Notes: generated by a model from the letters alone, not told the origin. DNA of 12,223 bases from Temnopleurus reevesii (GCA_036244855.1 BQKZ01001111.1:54943-67165), one strand, 5' to 3'. Positions 1-7,701 are shown, counted from the first letter of the stretch. Numbers and translations are program-made.

Positions 1-14
1 CCCCCCCCCCCCCC
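1..14. repeat. C homopolymer at window edge
   Basis: Fourteen consecutive C bases open the window. This is a simple-sequence run with no coding content. It may be cut off by the window edge, so its true length is unknown. Confidence 0.9.
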
Positions 15-128
15 AGTTGGAATAGGGTTAAACAGGCGTTGCGCAATGAATAGGGAAGCTAAATTCTTTTGTGCTCATGAAGTTGTTTACTTTGTCCAAA
101 ATCCCTTGTCCCTTCCATTCACAGTGAA
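15..128. mobile_element. Fragment of CACTGTGAG-type TIR element (copy g)
   Basis: The right part, about 79-128, reads GAAGTTGTTTACTTTGTCC, then a CTTGTCCCTTCC stretch, and ends CACAGTGAA. This is the right terminal repeat shared with the elements ending near 3329, 4641, 5880, 7184 and 7542. Just inside it, TTCTTTTGTG resembles the interior of the copies near 3240 and 7458. No matching left repeat is visible, so the element is truncated at or near the window edge. It encodes nothing recognisable. Confidence 0.6.
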
Positions 129-1731
129 AATCAGACCAAGCCTCTTTGCAATTCGTTACATGTACACATTCTTCTTTTCTTCTGTCTACTTTTATCAAGC
201 AATGAAAATTTCTCAATATTTTGTTTGATTATTTTCTCTCTGGCCAATTCTCGAGTCAAATTTGAGTATTCTTATTGCAACCACTCCTGAAAGATTACAC
301 TGTTCAGGACATATTGCAAACCGGCCATTAAACGTTTGAACAGTTACAGCAATAGGTGGCTATACTACTTCCTTTAACTACATTTGAGGTTTATCTAGAT
401 ATCTCCGATTGAAAATTTATGAAATGTTGCATTTAAATCGAAGGCAATGTTAAGTAAATACCATCTTGGATGTGTAATTCTCACACATTTTGATCAAATT
501 TTCAGACAATTCTGCTTTTTGTCGTTTGCAACAAGTCATCTCTCCATGCTCGGAATGAAATACATTTATTTCAAACATCCATTAATTTCTTGATTTCCCT
601 TAACGTGCCTACTCTTCAACCCAGAAATATAAATAAATTAGAATGTTGACAAACAGTAAAAAGAAAGCTGATGAATTTTTTATGACAATCACCTTTTGAG
701 ATTGAATATAATTCATTAATGTCTCTTTAGTATATTCTGTACATGTTTATACATATGTAACCAAATTTGAGTGATCGTTTTCATTTCATACTCGTAATAA
801 TCACATTTTCATCCACATATAGCCTTAATTTTTTGTAATCTCTTTTGCACCAAAATATTTAACGAAGGACAGAATAAGTACGAATTCCAAAGCATTGTAT
901 GTTTGTCATGTTTTAATGTATTTTTAGATTTTAAAAGTGGTATTGTGGATGGAAGATATGTCAAACAACTTCTGAAATAATGGCGTTGTGGTGTATTGCA
1001 TGGTGAAGAAATATGAGATGAAGTATATGAATAGTAAAGTAAGAACTACCAAAGAACTTTTTGTTGTAAATATTTGATCTGATTTTTATCTGCCAGAATT
1101 TGTGAAACATCATTTATACAATTGTATCATTTTCTAATCAAGAGATTCCTTTATATGATATATGTTATATATAGATTTCAAGCATCATATGTTGATATTT
1201 TGTATGCTACTTAACCTTCGTATAGACCAGTAGTTCGTGGGGTGAGAGGGTTTACATGTATTTAAATGATTTTCGTTTTATTTCTATCACCATCTCTTTG
1301 CTGTGTGATTATATAAAGCTCTATATTTCTTATGTTTTATTCATATTTTTCGTTCTTGACAACAATTGTCAAGTATGCAAACGTGTTGGTTGATCACAGA
1401 TGGAATTATTTAATATGAGATTTAATTACCATTGACATCATCACATCATAAAAGTCCATTATTTCAAATGTGAATAATTACATCATATTGTGCATTTACT
1501 GTAGTAATGCCAAGATAATATTTTAATCTTATAGTGTATCTCATTTGATTGTTCATTTCCTTTTCATCCTTTTGCAAACTAATTTTCATTTTTCGAGTAT
1601 ATATGAGTATGGTTGATTTATTTGCTTGTGGCATTTAAATAAGTTTGGGTGTCAATTTAAAATATTGGGTGGAAAAAAAAATATCCTGAGTTTTACATGA
1701 ATTCAATTTAATAATGTACACCATAATACAT
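129..1731. other. AT-rich non-coding DNA, no gene seen
   Basis: About 1.6 kb of AT-rich sequence. All frames are broken frequently by stops, and I found no exon-like stretch bounded by splice sites with sensible protein content. There is no long internal repeat. A small palindrome (CTTGACA...TGTCAAG near 1357) is short enough to be chance. It could be intergenic or intronic. Confidence 0.6.
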
Positions 1732-2035
1732 GGAGGCGCCGTGGTGTAGTGGTCATGACTCTCACCTTTCAACTAGAGGGTCGTAGGTTCGAGTCCCACC
1801 CAGGGCGTTAATTTCCTTCAGCAAGAAATTCATCCACATTGTGCTGCACTCAACCCAGGTGAGGTGAATGGGTACCTGGTAGGAATATTTATTTCTTGAA
1901 ACGCCAAGTGCGCTGCATGGTGGCTGCCGGGCTAAAGCCAGGGTAATAATGCTCCAATTGTAGAGCGCTTAGGGAATTCTCATGAAAAGTTGATAAGCGC
2001 TATATAAAAGCTGTTCATTATCATTATCATTATTA
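1732..2035 (+). mobile_element. tRNA-derived SINE
   Basis: The 5' head is tRNA-like, with an A box TGGTGTAGTGG (1742-1752) and a B box GGTTCGAGTCC (1786-1796) at tRNA-like spacing. A tRNA-unrelated body follows, and the 3' end reads AAGCGCTATATAAAAGCTG, then an ATT/ATC microsatellite tail. Head, body and simple-repeat tail are the standard parts of a SINE. This tail type is common in echinoderm and other marine invertebrate SINEs, whose retrotransposition depends on a LINE partner. Clean target-site duplications could not be identified. A second, headless copy of its last 48 bases starts at 4825 because it lies inside the duplicated unit. Confidence 0.88.
1742..1796 (+). promoter_or_regulatory. 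Internal RNA polymerase III promoter (A and B boxes) of the SINE
   Basis: TGGTGTAGTGG fits the A-box consensus TRGYNNARNNG, and GGTTCGAGTCC fits the B-box consensus GGTTCGANTCC exactly. The two lie about 34 bases apart, as in tRNA genes. Both boxes are intact, so this copy may still be transcribable by RNA polymerase III. Confidence 0.8.
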
Positions 2036-2545
2036 TGTATACAATATTTACTTTGTCTTGTATTTCATTGCACTTCCCAATGGAATTTTTCATATGACAT
2101 TTTGTAAACCTATGAGAGAATTTGAAATTCCCAATATATAATGTGATTGAAACTGATATTGTATTGTCATGAAAAATAGAAAAATGGAGAAACCTAAAAA
2201 TTTGTTAAGGTCAAAGTCACTTGAAGATTAAATATTTCCACATATGTCTATTGAAAAGCTATTGCTCAGGGTATTTATAGAATGTGGATTGCTTTGTTGA
2301 TAATTTTCATGTTAGAATTTTTGCTTGAAGAAAATTGAATGAATTTAGAATGTATGAACTTTTTGCACACATTACATTGATGAATTGAAGCATGTATACG
2401 ATTCGTATAATTACATTTCTTCCATTTTATGCGCTTTATTGAATATTTATAACTAACCAGATTGCTGTTGAGATATTTTGTATTTAACAAACATTTATAT
2501 GAATTCATTATATGATATTAAATATAGTTGATGTGCTAATAATGA
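1988..2545. repeat. 558-bp block repeated without difference at 4825-5382
   Basis: By eye, every base from AGTTGATAAGCG through AATAATGA is the same at an offset of 2837. Immediately after this the two copies diverge clearly (substitutions and a GG indel). It holds the SINE tail and AT-rich DNA with no convincing gene. An identical 77-codon minus-strand reading frame in both blocks is a by-product of the identity and gets no support as a protein. Confidence 0.9.
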
Positions 2546-2595
2546 AGATTTGGTTTGAATGTATCATTCTTTTGTATTTATTATTTCCTTTTTAT

Positions 2596-2895
2596 AGAAG
2601 TTGAAGTCAAAAAAGAGCTTGAGCTTTCGATCCTAGCAGAATCTTAATCATAAGCAAAATGACAGAGAAATGAAGTCAACACACAAGTATATAGAAAAAG
2701 CTAAACAGGGAGGTGGAGAGAAAGAAAAGAACAGGATGTGAGGGGCAGCCAATCACAGAGCGAGGAGGGAAGAATAAACTTAAGGAACTCCAATGTTAGA
2801 ACAAAAGAAAGATGACCAGCTGGGGGAGAGCGTAGGACAAAACAAAGAAGGGATTAGAGAAGTGTGAAAGTTGAGTGGGGTGTAGAAGAAGTTGA
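2596..2895. repeat. 291-bp insert in A with 9-bp flanking direct repeats
   Basis: AGAAGTTGA occurs at 2596-2604 and again at 2887-2895. Unit B has one similar stretch (TTTAGAAGGTGATAG, near 5436-5450) and lacks everything between. The insert is purine-rich towards its right side, with no open frame, no terminal inverted repeats and no poly-A tail that I can see. Either it inserted into A with a 9-bp target duplication or it was deleted from B between direct repeats. The element type is unknown. Confidence 0.55.
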
Positions 2896-2912
2896 TAGAA
2901 TATTCCTGTGAA

Positions 2913-3042
2913 GGCCCCAGTAACATAGAAGCCCGGAAGCATAATGATCGAACAAGACTTTTTGTTCAGTTCACAGTTAGCTGACTCAGATTAAAGAGTC
3001 GCATTGAATTGTGTTCAGTCGTGGCTTCTATGTGACTGGGGC
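2913..3042. mobile_element. 130-bp hairpin element with GGCCCCAGT termini (copy in A)
   Basis: The left end GGCCCCAGTAACATAGAAGCC is matched in inverse by the right end, whose reverse complement starts GCCCCAGTCACATAGAAGCC. Further inside, GATCGAACAAGAC and the TTGTGTTCAG region continue an imperfect stem. Size, termini and absence of coding sequence fit a MITE. The terminal GGCCCC resembles PIF/Harbinger termini, but I could not find a clear 3-bp target duplication, so the superfamily is a guess. Confidence 0.55.
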
Positions 3043-3085
3043 ATAGGTATTTAGGAGGGAAGGGATTGGGGAAGGAGAGGATAAA

Positions 3086-3329
3086 CACTGAGCAGAAGGG
3101 ACAATTGTGTTGGTCAAAGTAAACAACTTCATTCAAGATCATAACAGATTCATGAAGACAAAAGAAAGTATCTTGCATCTTTTTCCATTGAACAGGTGCA
3201 ACACCTGTCCAACATTTCTCCACAGATTAAGAAGGAAGAAAATTTCTTTTGGGAGCCTCTTGCGTTTGTGAATGCCTGAATGGCAGTTGTTTACTTTGTC
3301 CAATTCATATGACTCTTTTGTCCACATTG
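3086..3329. mobile_element. CACTGTGAG-type TIR element, copy a
   Basis: The left end reads CACTGAGCAGAAGGGACA, then GTCAAAGTAAACAACTTCATT. The right end reads GCAGTTGTTTACTTTGTCC, then a TTTTGTCCACATTG stretch, roughly the reverse complement. About 60 bases at each end pair with a non-coding middle. This fits a MITE of the same family as the copies at 4391, 5645, 7022 and 7318. The superfamily is unassigned. Confidence 0.6.
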
Positions 3330-3562
3330 AGGGAGGGGGAGGGAGAGAGAGGATTGACAGAACTCTCAACCATCAACCATAAAGGAATTTCAAGTTTTTG
3401 ACTATTTTGACAGAGTTTCAAGGCAATTTCAAAAGAATTTTCCTAATTTTCTGGATAATCACACCACATAGTCGAGAAACATGGTCTCTTTCCTCTCTGT
3501 CAGCAAATCATTCCTCTTTTTTTCAGTTGTATGTGTTGAGAGGTTTGGGGTGATAAAGAAAG

Positions 3563-3744
3563 CTGGGGGCGATTGCTCGAAATGGTCTTAGCTATCCTCT
3601 TCATGCTAAGACGTCTTGACTTCTTGTGCCACCTCGAACATAGACATAAGCGGAAATACGACTATGTTAAGAGGGTGGCACAAGAACTTAAGACGCCTTA
3701 GCATGAAGAGGATAGCTAAGACCATTTTGAGCAACTGGCACCAG
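3563..3744. mobile_element. 182-bp foldback MITE present only in unit A
   Basis: The left arm (3563-3634) starts CTGGGGGCGATTGCTCG. The right arm (3672-3744), read in reverse, starts CTGGTGCCAGTTGCTCA. Both continue through TCTTAGCTATCCTCTTCATG and CTTGTGCCACC. Even the loop pairs (AACATAG with CTATGTT), so nearly the whole element is one hairpin. Unit B shows the empty site, AAAGCAGGTTAC, with nothing between AAAG and CAGGTTAC. A CAG trinucleotide is either the target or an excision footprint. No longer target duplication is visible. No coding capacity. Confidence 0.8.
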
Positions 3745-3951
3745 GTTACAAAAGGGGGAAAGAAGGAAGGAAAGTGGAGTTATGAAGAGAGAGGAGTGAT
3801 AAACGGAGAGAGAGATAGATGAAGAAAGGGAGTGGGTAATGGTCAGAAAAGTGTGGAGTCTGGGAATTAGGGGGTGTAGTAGATGGAGGGTAATTGCAGA
3901 TAAGAGAGGGGGTTGGGGAAGGGAGAGGAAAGATGGATTAAAAGAGAGTAA
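3745..3951. repeat. Purine-rich tract of unit A (left part)
   Basis: Long runs of G and A on the plus strand, including GAAAGAAGGAAGGAAAG and repeats of GAGAGA. Stop-free frames on the opposite strand are low-complexity Ser/Pro/Leu translations and are not genes. The same tract occurs in B at 6115-6334. Confidence 0.7.
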
Positions 3952-4127
3952 GGGGGTGTTGCTCAAAGGTTGCAATTGATCGTAAGTTGCAGTTGATCGG
4001 TAAGCGCCAATCAAAATCATTGTTTCATGCGCGTCTTGTTAAATGCGCACACCACGAGCAAATGAAAATGCGCGTTACAATTTGCAAAGTTGCAGTTGAT
4101 TTGCAGTTGATTTTGAGCAACACCCCC
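3952..4127 (+). mobile_element. PIF/Harbinger-like MITE, copy in A
   Basis: The termini are GGGGGTGTTGCTCAAA and its inverse TTTGAGCAACACCCCC, flanked on both sides by TAA (3949-3951 and 4128-4130), a typical 3-bp Harbinger-type target duplication. Just inside the left end are two copies of a TTGCARTTGATC motif, and inside the right end two of the same motif, so subterminal iterons are present at both ends. The GC-richer centre has several GCGC steps. At 176 bp it encodes no transposase and would depend on one supplied elsewhere. Confidence 0.8.
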
Positions 4128-4130
4128 TAA

Positions 4131-4390
4131 GAGGGGTGCTTGAGCATGAATAGGGAACAGCAGGTAGAGCAAGAGAGAGGAGATAGAGAAAGACTAGAGA
4201 GTGGCAGAGGGAGAAAACAGAAAGAGTGAAGGATGGAAGGGGATAATGATTAGGTTCTGCTGGTGTTGGGACATGAAATAGGGGGGTGTAGTAGATGAAG
4301 ATAAAGGGTGGTGATGGAGTAGGGAACTGGGTTGGGGAAGATAGAGGATAAATAGATTTTAACTGAGCAGTACAGTTCTATTGCCTATTG
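4131..4390. repeat. Purine-rich tract of unit A (right part)
   Basis: A G/A-rich plus strand continues, with AGGTAGAGCAAGAGAGAGGA and GGGTTGGGGAAGATAGAGG. The same sequence occurs at 6514-6720 and is partly repeated again at 6787-7021. No gene is seen; long opposite-strand frames are compositional artefacts. Confidence 0.7.
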
Positions 4391-4641
4391 CACTGTTAGC
4401 AGGAGGGTCAAAGGATAAAATAAAACTTCTTCAATCAAGCATTCACAATAAAAGTGAACTGCTTCATTCAAGCCTTCAAAATAACTTCATGATCACATAA
4501 GGACGTACATGTAGCTTCCATATTGATTCACTGAACAGTAGCGACACATATTTGACGTTTCTCCTCAGTACAGGTTATTGTGAATGGTTGAATGAAAGTT
4601 GTTTATTTTGTCCAAATCCTTTGTCCCTTCTGCTCACATTG
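4391..4641. mobile_element. CACTGTGAG-type TIR element, copy b
   Basis: It starts CACTGTTAGCAGGAGGGTCA and ends TTGTCCCTTCTGCTCACATTG. The right repeat is close to consensus (GTTGTTTATTTTGTCC). The left repeat appears partly doubled: a TTCAATCAAGCATTCACAATA stretch is followed by a second TTCATTCAAGCCTTCAAAATA stretch. That may record a nested insertion or an internal duplication. Non-coding. Confidence 0.55.
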
Positions 4642-4769
4642 TTGGTTGAGTTCAAAAGAAATGGAGAACTCCCAGTATTAACTTCAGAATGCTAGGCAAG
4701 GTGGGGAGAGATCTCACTAAGAAAACTAAGCCTTTTATGTAACCAGTGCGATTAGATTTGCTGCATATT

Positions 4770-4823
4770 CACTGTGAGCAGAAGGGACAAAGGACTGGGA
4801 TAAAGTAAATAACTTCATTCAAA
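4770..4823. mobile_element. CACTGTGAG-type TIR element, copy c, cut by the N
   Basis: The best-preserved left repeat in the window: CACTGTGAGCAGAAGGGACA, then AAAGTAAATAACTTCATTC, then it stops at the N. In unit B the corresponding element f is complete, so the missing right half of c most likely exists in the genome and was lost at the contig end. Confidence 0.7.
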
Positions 4824-4824
4824 N
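4824..4824. other. Single undetermined base (N) at the A/B junction
   Basis: The only N in the window. It lies between the broken TIR element c and the first base of unit B, which begins mid-SINE. This marks a likely contig join rather than a sequencing ambiguity. Confidence 0.9.
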
Positions 4825-5382
4825 AGTTGATAAGCGCTATATAAAAGCTGTTCATTATCATTATCATTATTATGTATACAATATTTACTTTGTCTTGTAT
4901 TTCATTGCACTTCCCAATGGAATTTTTCATATGACATTTTGTAAACCTATGAGAGAATTTGAAATTCCCAATATATAATGTGATTGAAACTGATATTGTA
5001 TTGTCATGAAAAATAGAAAAATGGAGAAACCTAAAAATTTGTTAAGGTCAAAGTCACTTGAAGATTAAATATTTCCACATATGTCTATTGAAAAGCTATT
5101 GCTCAGGGTATTTATAGAATGTGGATTGCTTTGTTGATAATTTTCATGTTAGAATTTTTGCTTGAAGAAAATTGAATGAATTTAGAATGTATGAACTTTT
5201 TGCACACATTACATTGATGAATTGAAGCATGTATACGATTCGTATAATTACATTTCTTCCATTTTATGCGCTTTATTGAATATTTATAACTAACCAGATT
5301 GCTGTTGAGATATTTTGTATTTAACAAACATTTATATGAATTCATTATATGATATTAAATATAGTTGATGTGCTAATAATGA

Positions 5383-5460
5383 GGAAGATTTGGCTTGAAT
5401 GCATTATTTTGTTTATTTATTATTTGCTTTTTTTAGAAGGTGATAGAATATTCCTACGAA
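5383..5460. other. Start of divergence between A and B
   Basis: From 5383 the B copy reads GGAAGATTTGGCTTGAATGC where A has AGATTTGGTTTGAATGTATC. The switch from no differences to frequent differences is abrupt. No gene is seen here. Confidence 0.6.
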
Positions 5461-5590
5461 GGCCCAAGTCACACAGAAGCCTGGAAGTAGTATGATCTAA
5501 CATGACTCTTTGTTCAGTTCACATCTAGCTGCATCCAAACAAAGAGTTGTGTTGAATCGTGTTCAGATTGGGCTTCTATGTCTCTTGGGC
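5461..5590. mobile_element. 130-bp hairpin element, diverged copy in B
   Basis: The counterpart of the element at 2913. It starts GGCCCAAGTCACACAGAAGCC and ends GGGCTTCTATGTCTCTTGGGC, so the inverted ends are still visible but carry several substitutions. It sits in the same place within unit B, so it came with the duplication rather than by a separate insertion. Confidence 0.5.
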
Positions 5591-5644
5591 ATAAAAATTA
5601 AAGGTTTTGAGGAGGGAAGGGATTCGGGATGGAGGGGGAAAAAC

Positions 5645-5880
5645 CCGCCAGCTGAAGGGACTATCGAGTTGGTCAAAGTAAACAACTTCATTCAAAATCA
5701 TAACAGATTCATGAAGACAAAAGAATATTCCATGTTTTTCACTGAACAGGTGCAACAACTGTTCATTATTTCTCTACACAATAATATGGAAAATTACTTT
5801 TTGGCGCCTCTTGCGCTTGTGAATGCTTGAATGGAAGTTGTTTACTTTGTCCAATTCATATGAACCTTTTGCCCACATTG
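5645..5880. mobile_element. CACTGTGAG-type TIR element, copy d
   Basis: The counterpart of copy a in unit B. The left end is degraded (CCAGCTGAAGGGACTATCG), but GTCAAAGTAAACAACTTCATT is intact. The right end has GTTGTTTACTTTGTCC and closes with GCCCACATTG. A 106-codon plus-strand open frame crosses it, but it runs through both inverted repeats and has no family resemblance, so I do not call it a gene. Confidence 0.55.
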
Positions 5881-6114
5881 AGGGAGGGGGGAGGGAGAGA
5901 GAAGGATTGAGAGACCACCCAATCATCAACCATAAGGCATTTCAAGTTTTTGACTATTTTGACAGAGTTTCAAGGCAATTTTGAAAGAACTTTTCTGATT
6001 TTCTGGATAATTCTACCACACAGTCGAGAAACATAATTTCTTTCCTCTTTGTCAGCAAATCATTCCTCTTTTTTCAGTTATATGTGTTGAGAGGTTTGGG
6101 GTGATAAAGAAAGC

Positions 6115-6334
6115 AGGTTACAAGACGGGGAAAGAAGGAAGGAAAGTGGAGTTATGAAGAGAGAGAGGAGTGATGAATGGAGAGAGAGATGAAGAAAGGG
6201 AGGGGATGAAGGTTATAAAAGATAGGATCCGGAGGTGTGGAGTCTGGGAATTGGGGGTGTAGTAGATGGAGGGTAATTGCAGATAAGAGAGGGGGTTGGG
6301 GAAGGGAGAGGAAAGATGGGTTAAAAGAGAGTAA
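6115..6334. repeat. Purine-rich tract of unit B (left part)
   Basis: The G/A-rich plus strand that matches 3739-3951. It begins right where unit A carries the foldback MITE and B does not. Not coding. Confidence 0.65.
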
Positions 6335-6510
6335 GGGGGTGTTGCTCAAAGGTTGCAATTGATCGTAAGTTGCAGTTGATCGGTACGCGCCAATCAAAAT
6401 CATTGTTTCATGCGCGTCTTGTTAAATGCGCACACCACGTGCAAATGAAAATGCGCGTTACAATTTGCAAAGTTGCAGTTGATTTGCAGTTGATTTTGAG
6501 CAACACCCCC
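6335..6510 (+). mobile_element. PIF/Harbinger-like MITE, copy in B
   Basis: The same 176-bp element as at 3952, with TAA on both sides (6332-6334 and 6511-6513) and only a few substitutions (for example GGTACGCGCC for GGTAAGCGCC). It occupies the same position in the duplicated unit, so both derive from one insertion before the units split. Confidence 0.8.
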
Positions 6511-6544
6511 TAAGAGGGGTGCTTGAGCATGAATAGGGAGCAGC

Positions 6545-7021
6545 AGGTAGAGCAAGAGAGAGGAGATAGAGAAAGACTAGAGAGTGGCAAAGAGAGAGAG
6601 AAAACAGAAAGAGTGAAGGATGGAAGGGGATAATGATTAGGTTCTGCTGGTGTTGGGACATGAAATAGGGGGGTGTAGTAGATGAAGATAAAGGGTGGTG
6701 ATGGAGTAGGGAATGGGTTCGAGAAGGGAAAGGAAAGGTGGATTGGAAAGAGAAAGAGGGGGGATTGGTCATTATGAGGGAATAAGAGGTAGAGCAAGAG
6801 AGAGGAGATAGTGAGATGGACAAAGTGGGTAAAAGGTAAAATGGGAGACGGAAAGAGGGGTGGGTGGGGGGGGGGATGGTCGGTAAATGTTAGGCTCTGG
6901 AAATGTTTGGTAAGGAAATAGGGGTTAGGGAGATAGAGGGTAGTGATGGAGTAGAAACTGGGTTGGGGAAGATAGAGGATAAATAGATTTTAACTGAGCA
7001 GTACAGTTCTATTGCCTATTG
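6545..7021. repeat. Internal tandem duplication (about 242 bp) in the purine tract of B
   Basis: AGGTAGAGCAAGAGAGAGGA starts at 6545 and again at 6787. Both copies are followed in order by a GGTTCTG/GGCTCTG stretch, a GTTGGGACATGAAATAGGGG or diverged GTTTGGTAAGGAAATAGGGG stretch, and GTGATGGAGTAG. Unit A has only one such copy (4162-4330), so the extra copy arose in B or was lost from A. The second copy also contains a G run near 6863-6874. Confidence 0.7.
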
Positions 7022-7184
7022 CACTATGAGCAGGAGGGACAGAGGATAAAATAAAACTACTTATTCAAGCCTTCACAATAACTTCATGATCACGTGAGGA
7101 CGTAGCTTCCCCAATAGCTAACATGAATACTTGAATGTAAGTTGTTTATTTTGTTCAAATCAATAGTCCCTTCTGCTCACAATG
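7022..7184. mobile_element. CACTGTGAG-type TIR element, short copy e
   Basis: Left end CACTATGAGCAGGAGGGACA, right end TCCCTTCTGCTCACAATG, with GTTGTTTATTTTGTTC inside the right end. Only about 163 bp, so it has a shorter centre than copies a, b and d. It matches copy b by position, and the flanking sequence ACTGAGCAGTACAGTTC before it is shared with unit A. Confidence 0.65.
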
Positions 7185-7317
7185 TTGTTTGTGTTCAGAA
7201 GAAATGGAAGAGCTCCCAGAAATAACTTCAAAATGCTGGGCAAGGAAGGGGAGATCAGACAATTAGAACGAAGCACTTTATAATTATGCAACTAGTAAGA
7301 TGAGATTGCTGCCTTTT

Positions 7318-7542
7318 CACTGTGAGAAGTGACAAAGTGTTCGGACAAACTAAACTAATTCATTCAAGTATTCACAATAGCTTCATCATCACAAAAGCCA
7401 AACTCATGTGTGAGTCTTGTTCAACCTTTTTCTACAGAATAAGAAGGATGGAATTCTCTTTTGTGTCCAACTTAGCTATTGTTATTGTTTGAATTGAGGT
7501 TGTTTACTTTGTCCCATGCCTCTGTCCCTTTCGCTCGCAGTC
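7318..7542. mobile_element. CACTGTGAG-type TIR element, copy f
   Basis: Left end CACTGTGAGAAGTGACAAAG, then CAAACTAAACTAATTCATTC. Right end GGTTGTTTACTTTGTCC, then TCTGTCCCTTTCGCTCGCAGT. It is the complete counterpart of the broken copy c at 4770. It marks the last point at which unit B can be compared with A. Confidence 0.6.
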
Positions 7543-7701
7543 ATCATCAGAGGTACACGTACCAACCGTTACAAAATATGCATAAGGTGTATTTTAGTGT
7601 GAATTCACAAGGATTTCATCAGAAGTGAATGGACTAAAGCATGATTATTGTTGTCATGCTTTCTCTCACGCTTGAATAGCTGTTTTGTTATTAAACTTTT
7701 T
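7543..7701. other. Short spacer, no gene seen
   Basis: About 160 bases between TIR element f and the third Harbinger-like MITE. Contains the small palindrome GGTACACGTACC. Nothing else recognisable. Confidence 0.5.

Larger units (their letters stand above)
1988..4823. repeat. Segmental duplication unit A
   Basis: This unit is collinear with 4825-7542. Matching landmarks in order are the SINE tail, the 558 identical bases, the 2913 hairpin element, TIR element a, the GGTTTGGGGTGATAAAG stretch, the GAAAGAAGGAAGG purine tract, the Harbinger-like MITE, TIR element b, and the start of TIR element c. It differs from B by two extra blocks (2605-2895 and 3563-3744) and lacks B's 242-bp internal duplication. 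Outside the first 558 bases, the copies differ by many substitutions and small indels. The unit is cut off at the N, inside a TIR element. Confidence 0.85.
4825..7542. repeat. Segmental duplication unit B
   Basis: The second collinear copy of unit A. Its first base after the N corresponds to position 1988, in the middle of the SINE 3' end. Its end is set where TIR element f, the counterpart of the truncated element c, finishes. Beyond that point unit A has no sequence to compare. The unit could be a true tandem duplicate or the other allele of the same locus. Confidence 0.8.

Noticed and set aside
46..228. Overlapping 60-62 codon frames on both strands near the left edge
   Set aside because: They lie in a TIR-element fragment and its flank; the translations are unrelated to any family I recognise.
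1355..1375. Palindrome CTTGACA...TGTCAAG as an operator-like site
   Set aside because: A 7-base stem in AT-rich DNA is expected by chance, and there is no nearby gene to regulate.
1732..1805. Stand-alone tRNA gene
   Set aside because: A and B boxes are present, but acceptor and anticodon stems do not pair well and the sequence runs straight into a SINE body and tail.
2275..2508. 77-codon minus-strand open frame, identical at 5112-5345
   Set aside because: The identity follows from the 558-bp repeated block. The translation is low-complexity (Asn/Lys/Ser/Ile) and AT-driven, with no family resemblance, so conservation between the copies is not evidence of coding.
5510..5830. 106-codon plus-strand open frame in unit B
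   Set aside because: It runs through a hairpin element and TIR element d and is not kept open in unit A. No domain or splice context.
6458..6823. Long minus-strand open frame (121 codons), with similar ones at 3688-4020, 6152-6403 and 6510-6797
   Set aside because: Reading the pyrimidine strand of a purine-rich tract gives long Ser/Pro/Leu/Phe frames by composition. They cross a MITE and a tandem duplication and have no recognisable domain.
3086..7542. The TIR family as CACTA (EnSpm) elements because of the CACT start
   Set aside because: CACTA ends read CACTA/CACTG with 3-bp duplications and subterminal repeats; here the terminal bases vary among copies and no 3-bp duplication was found, so the family was left unassigned.
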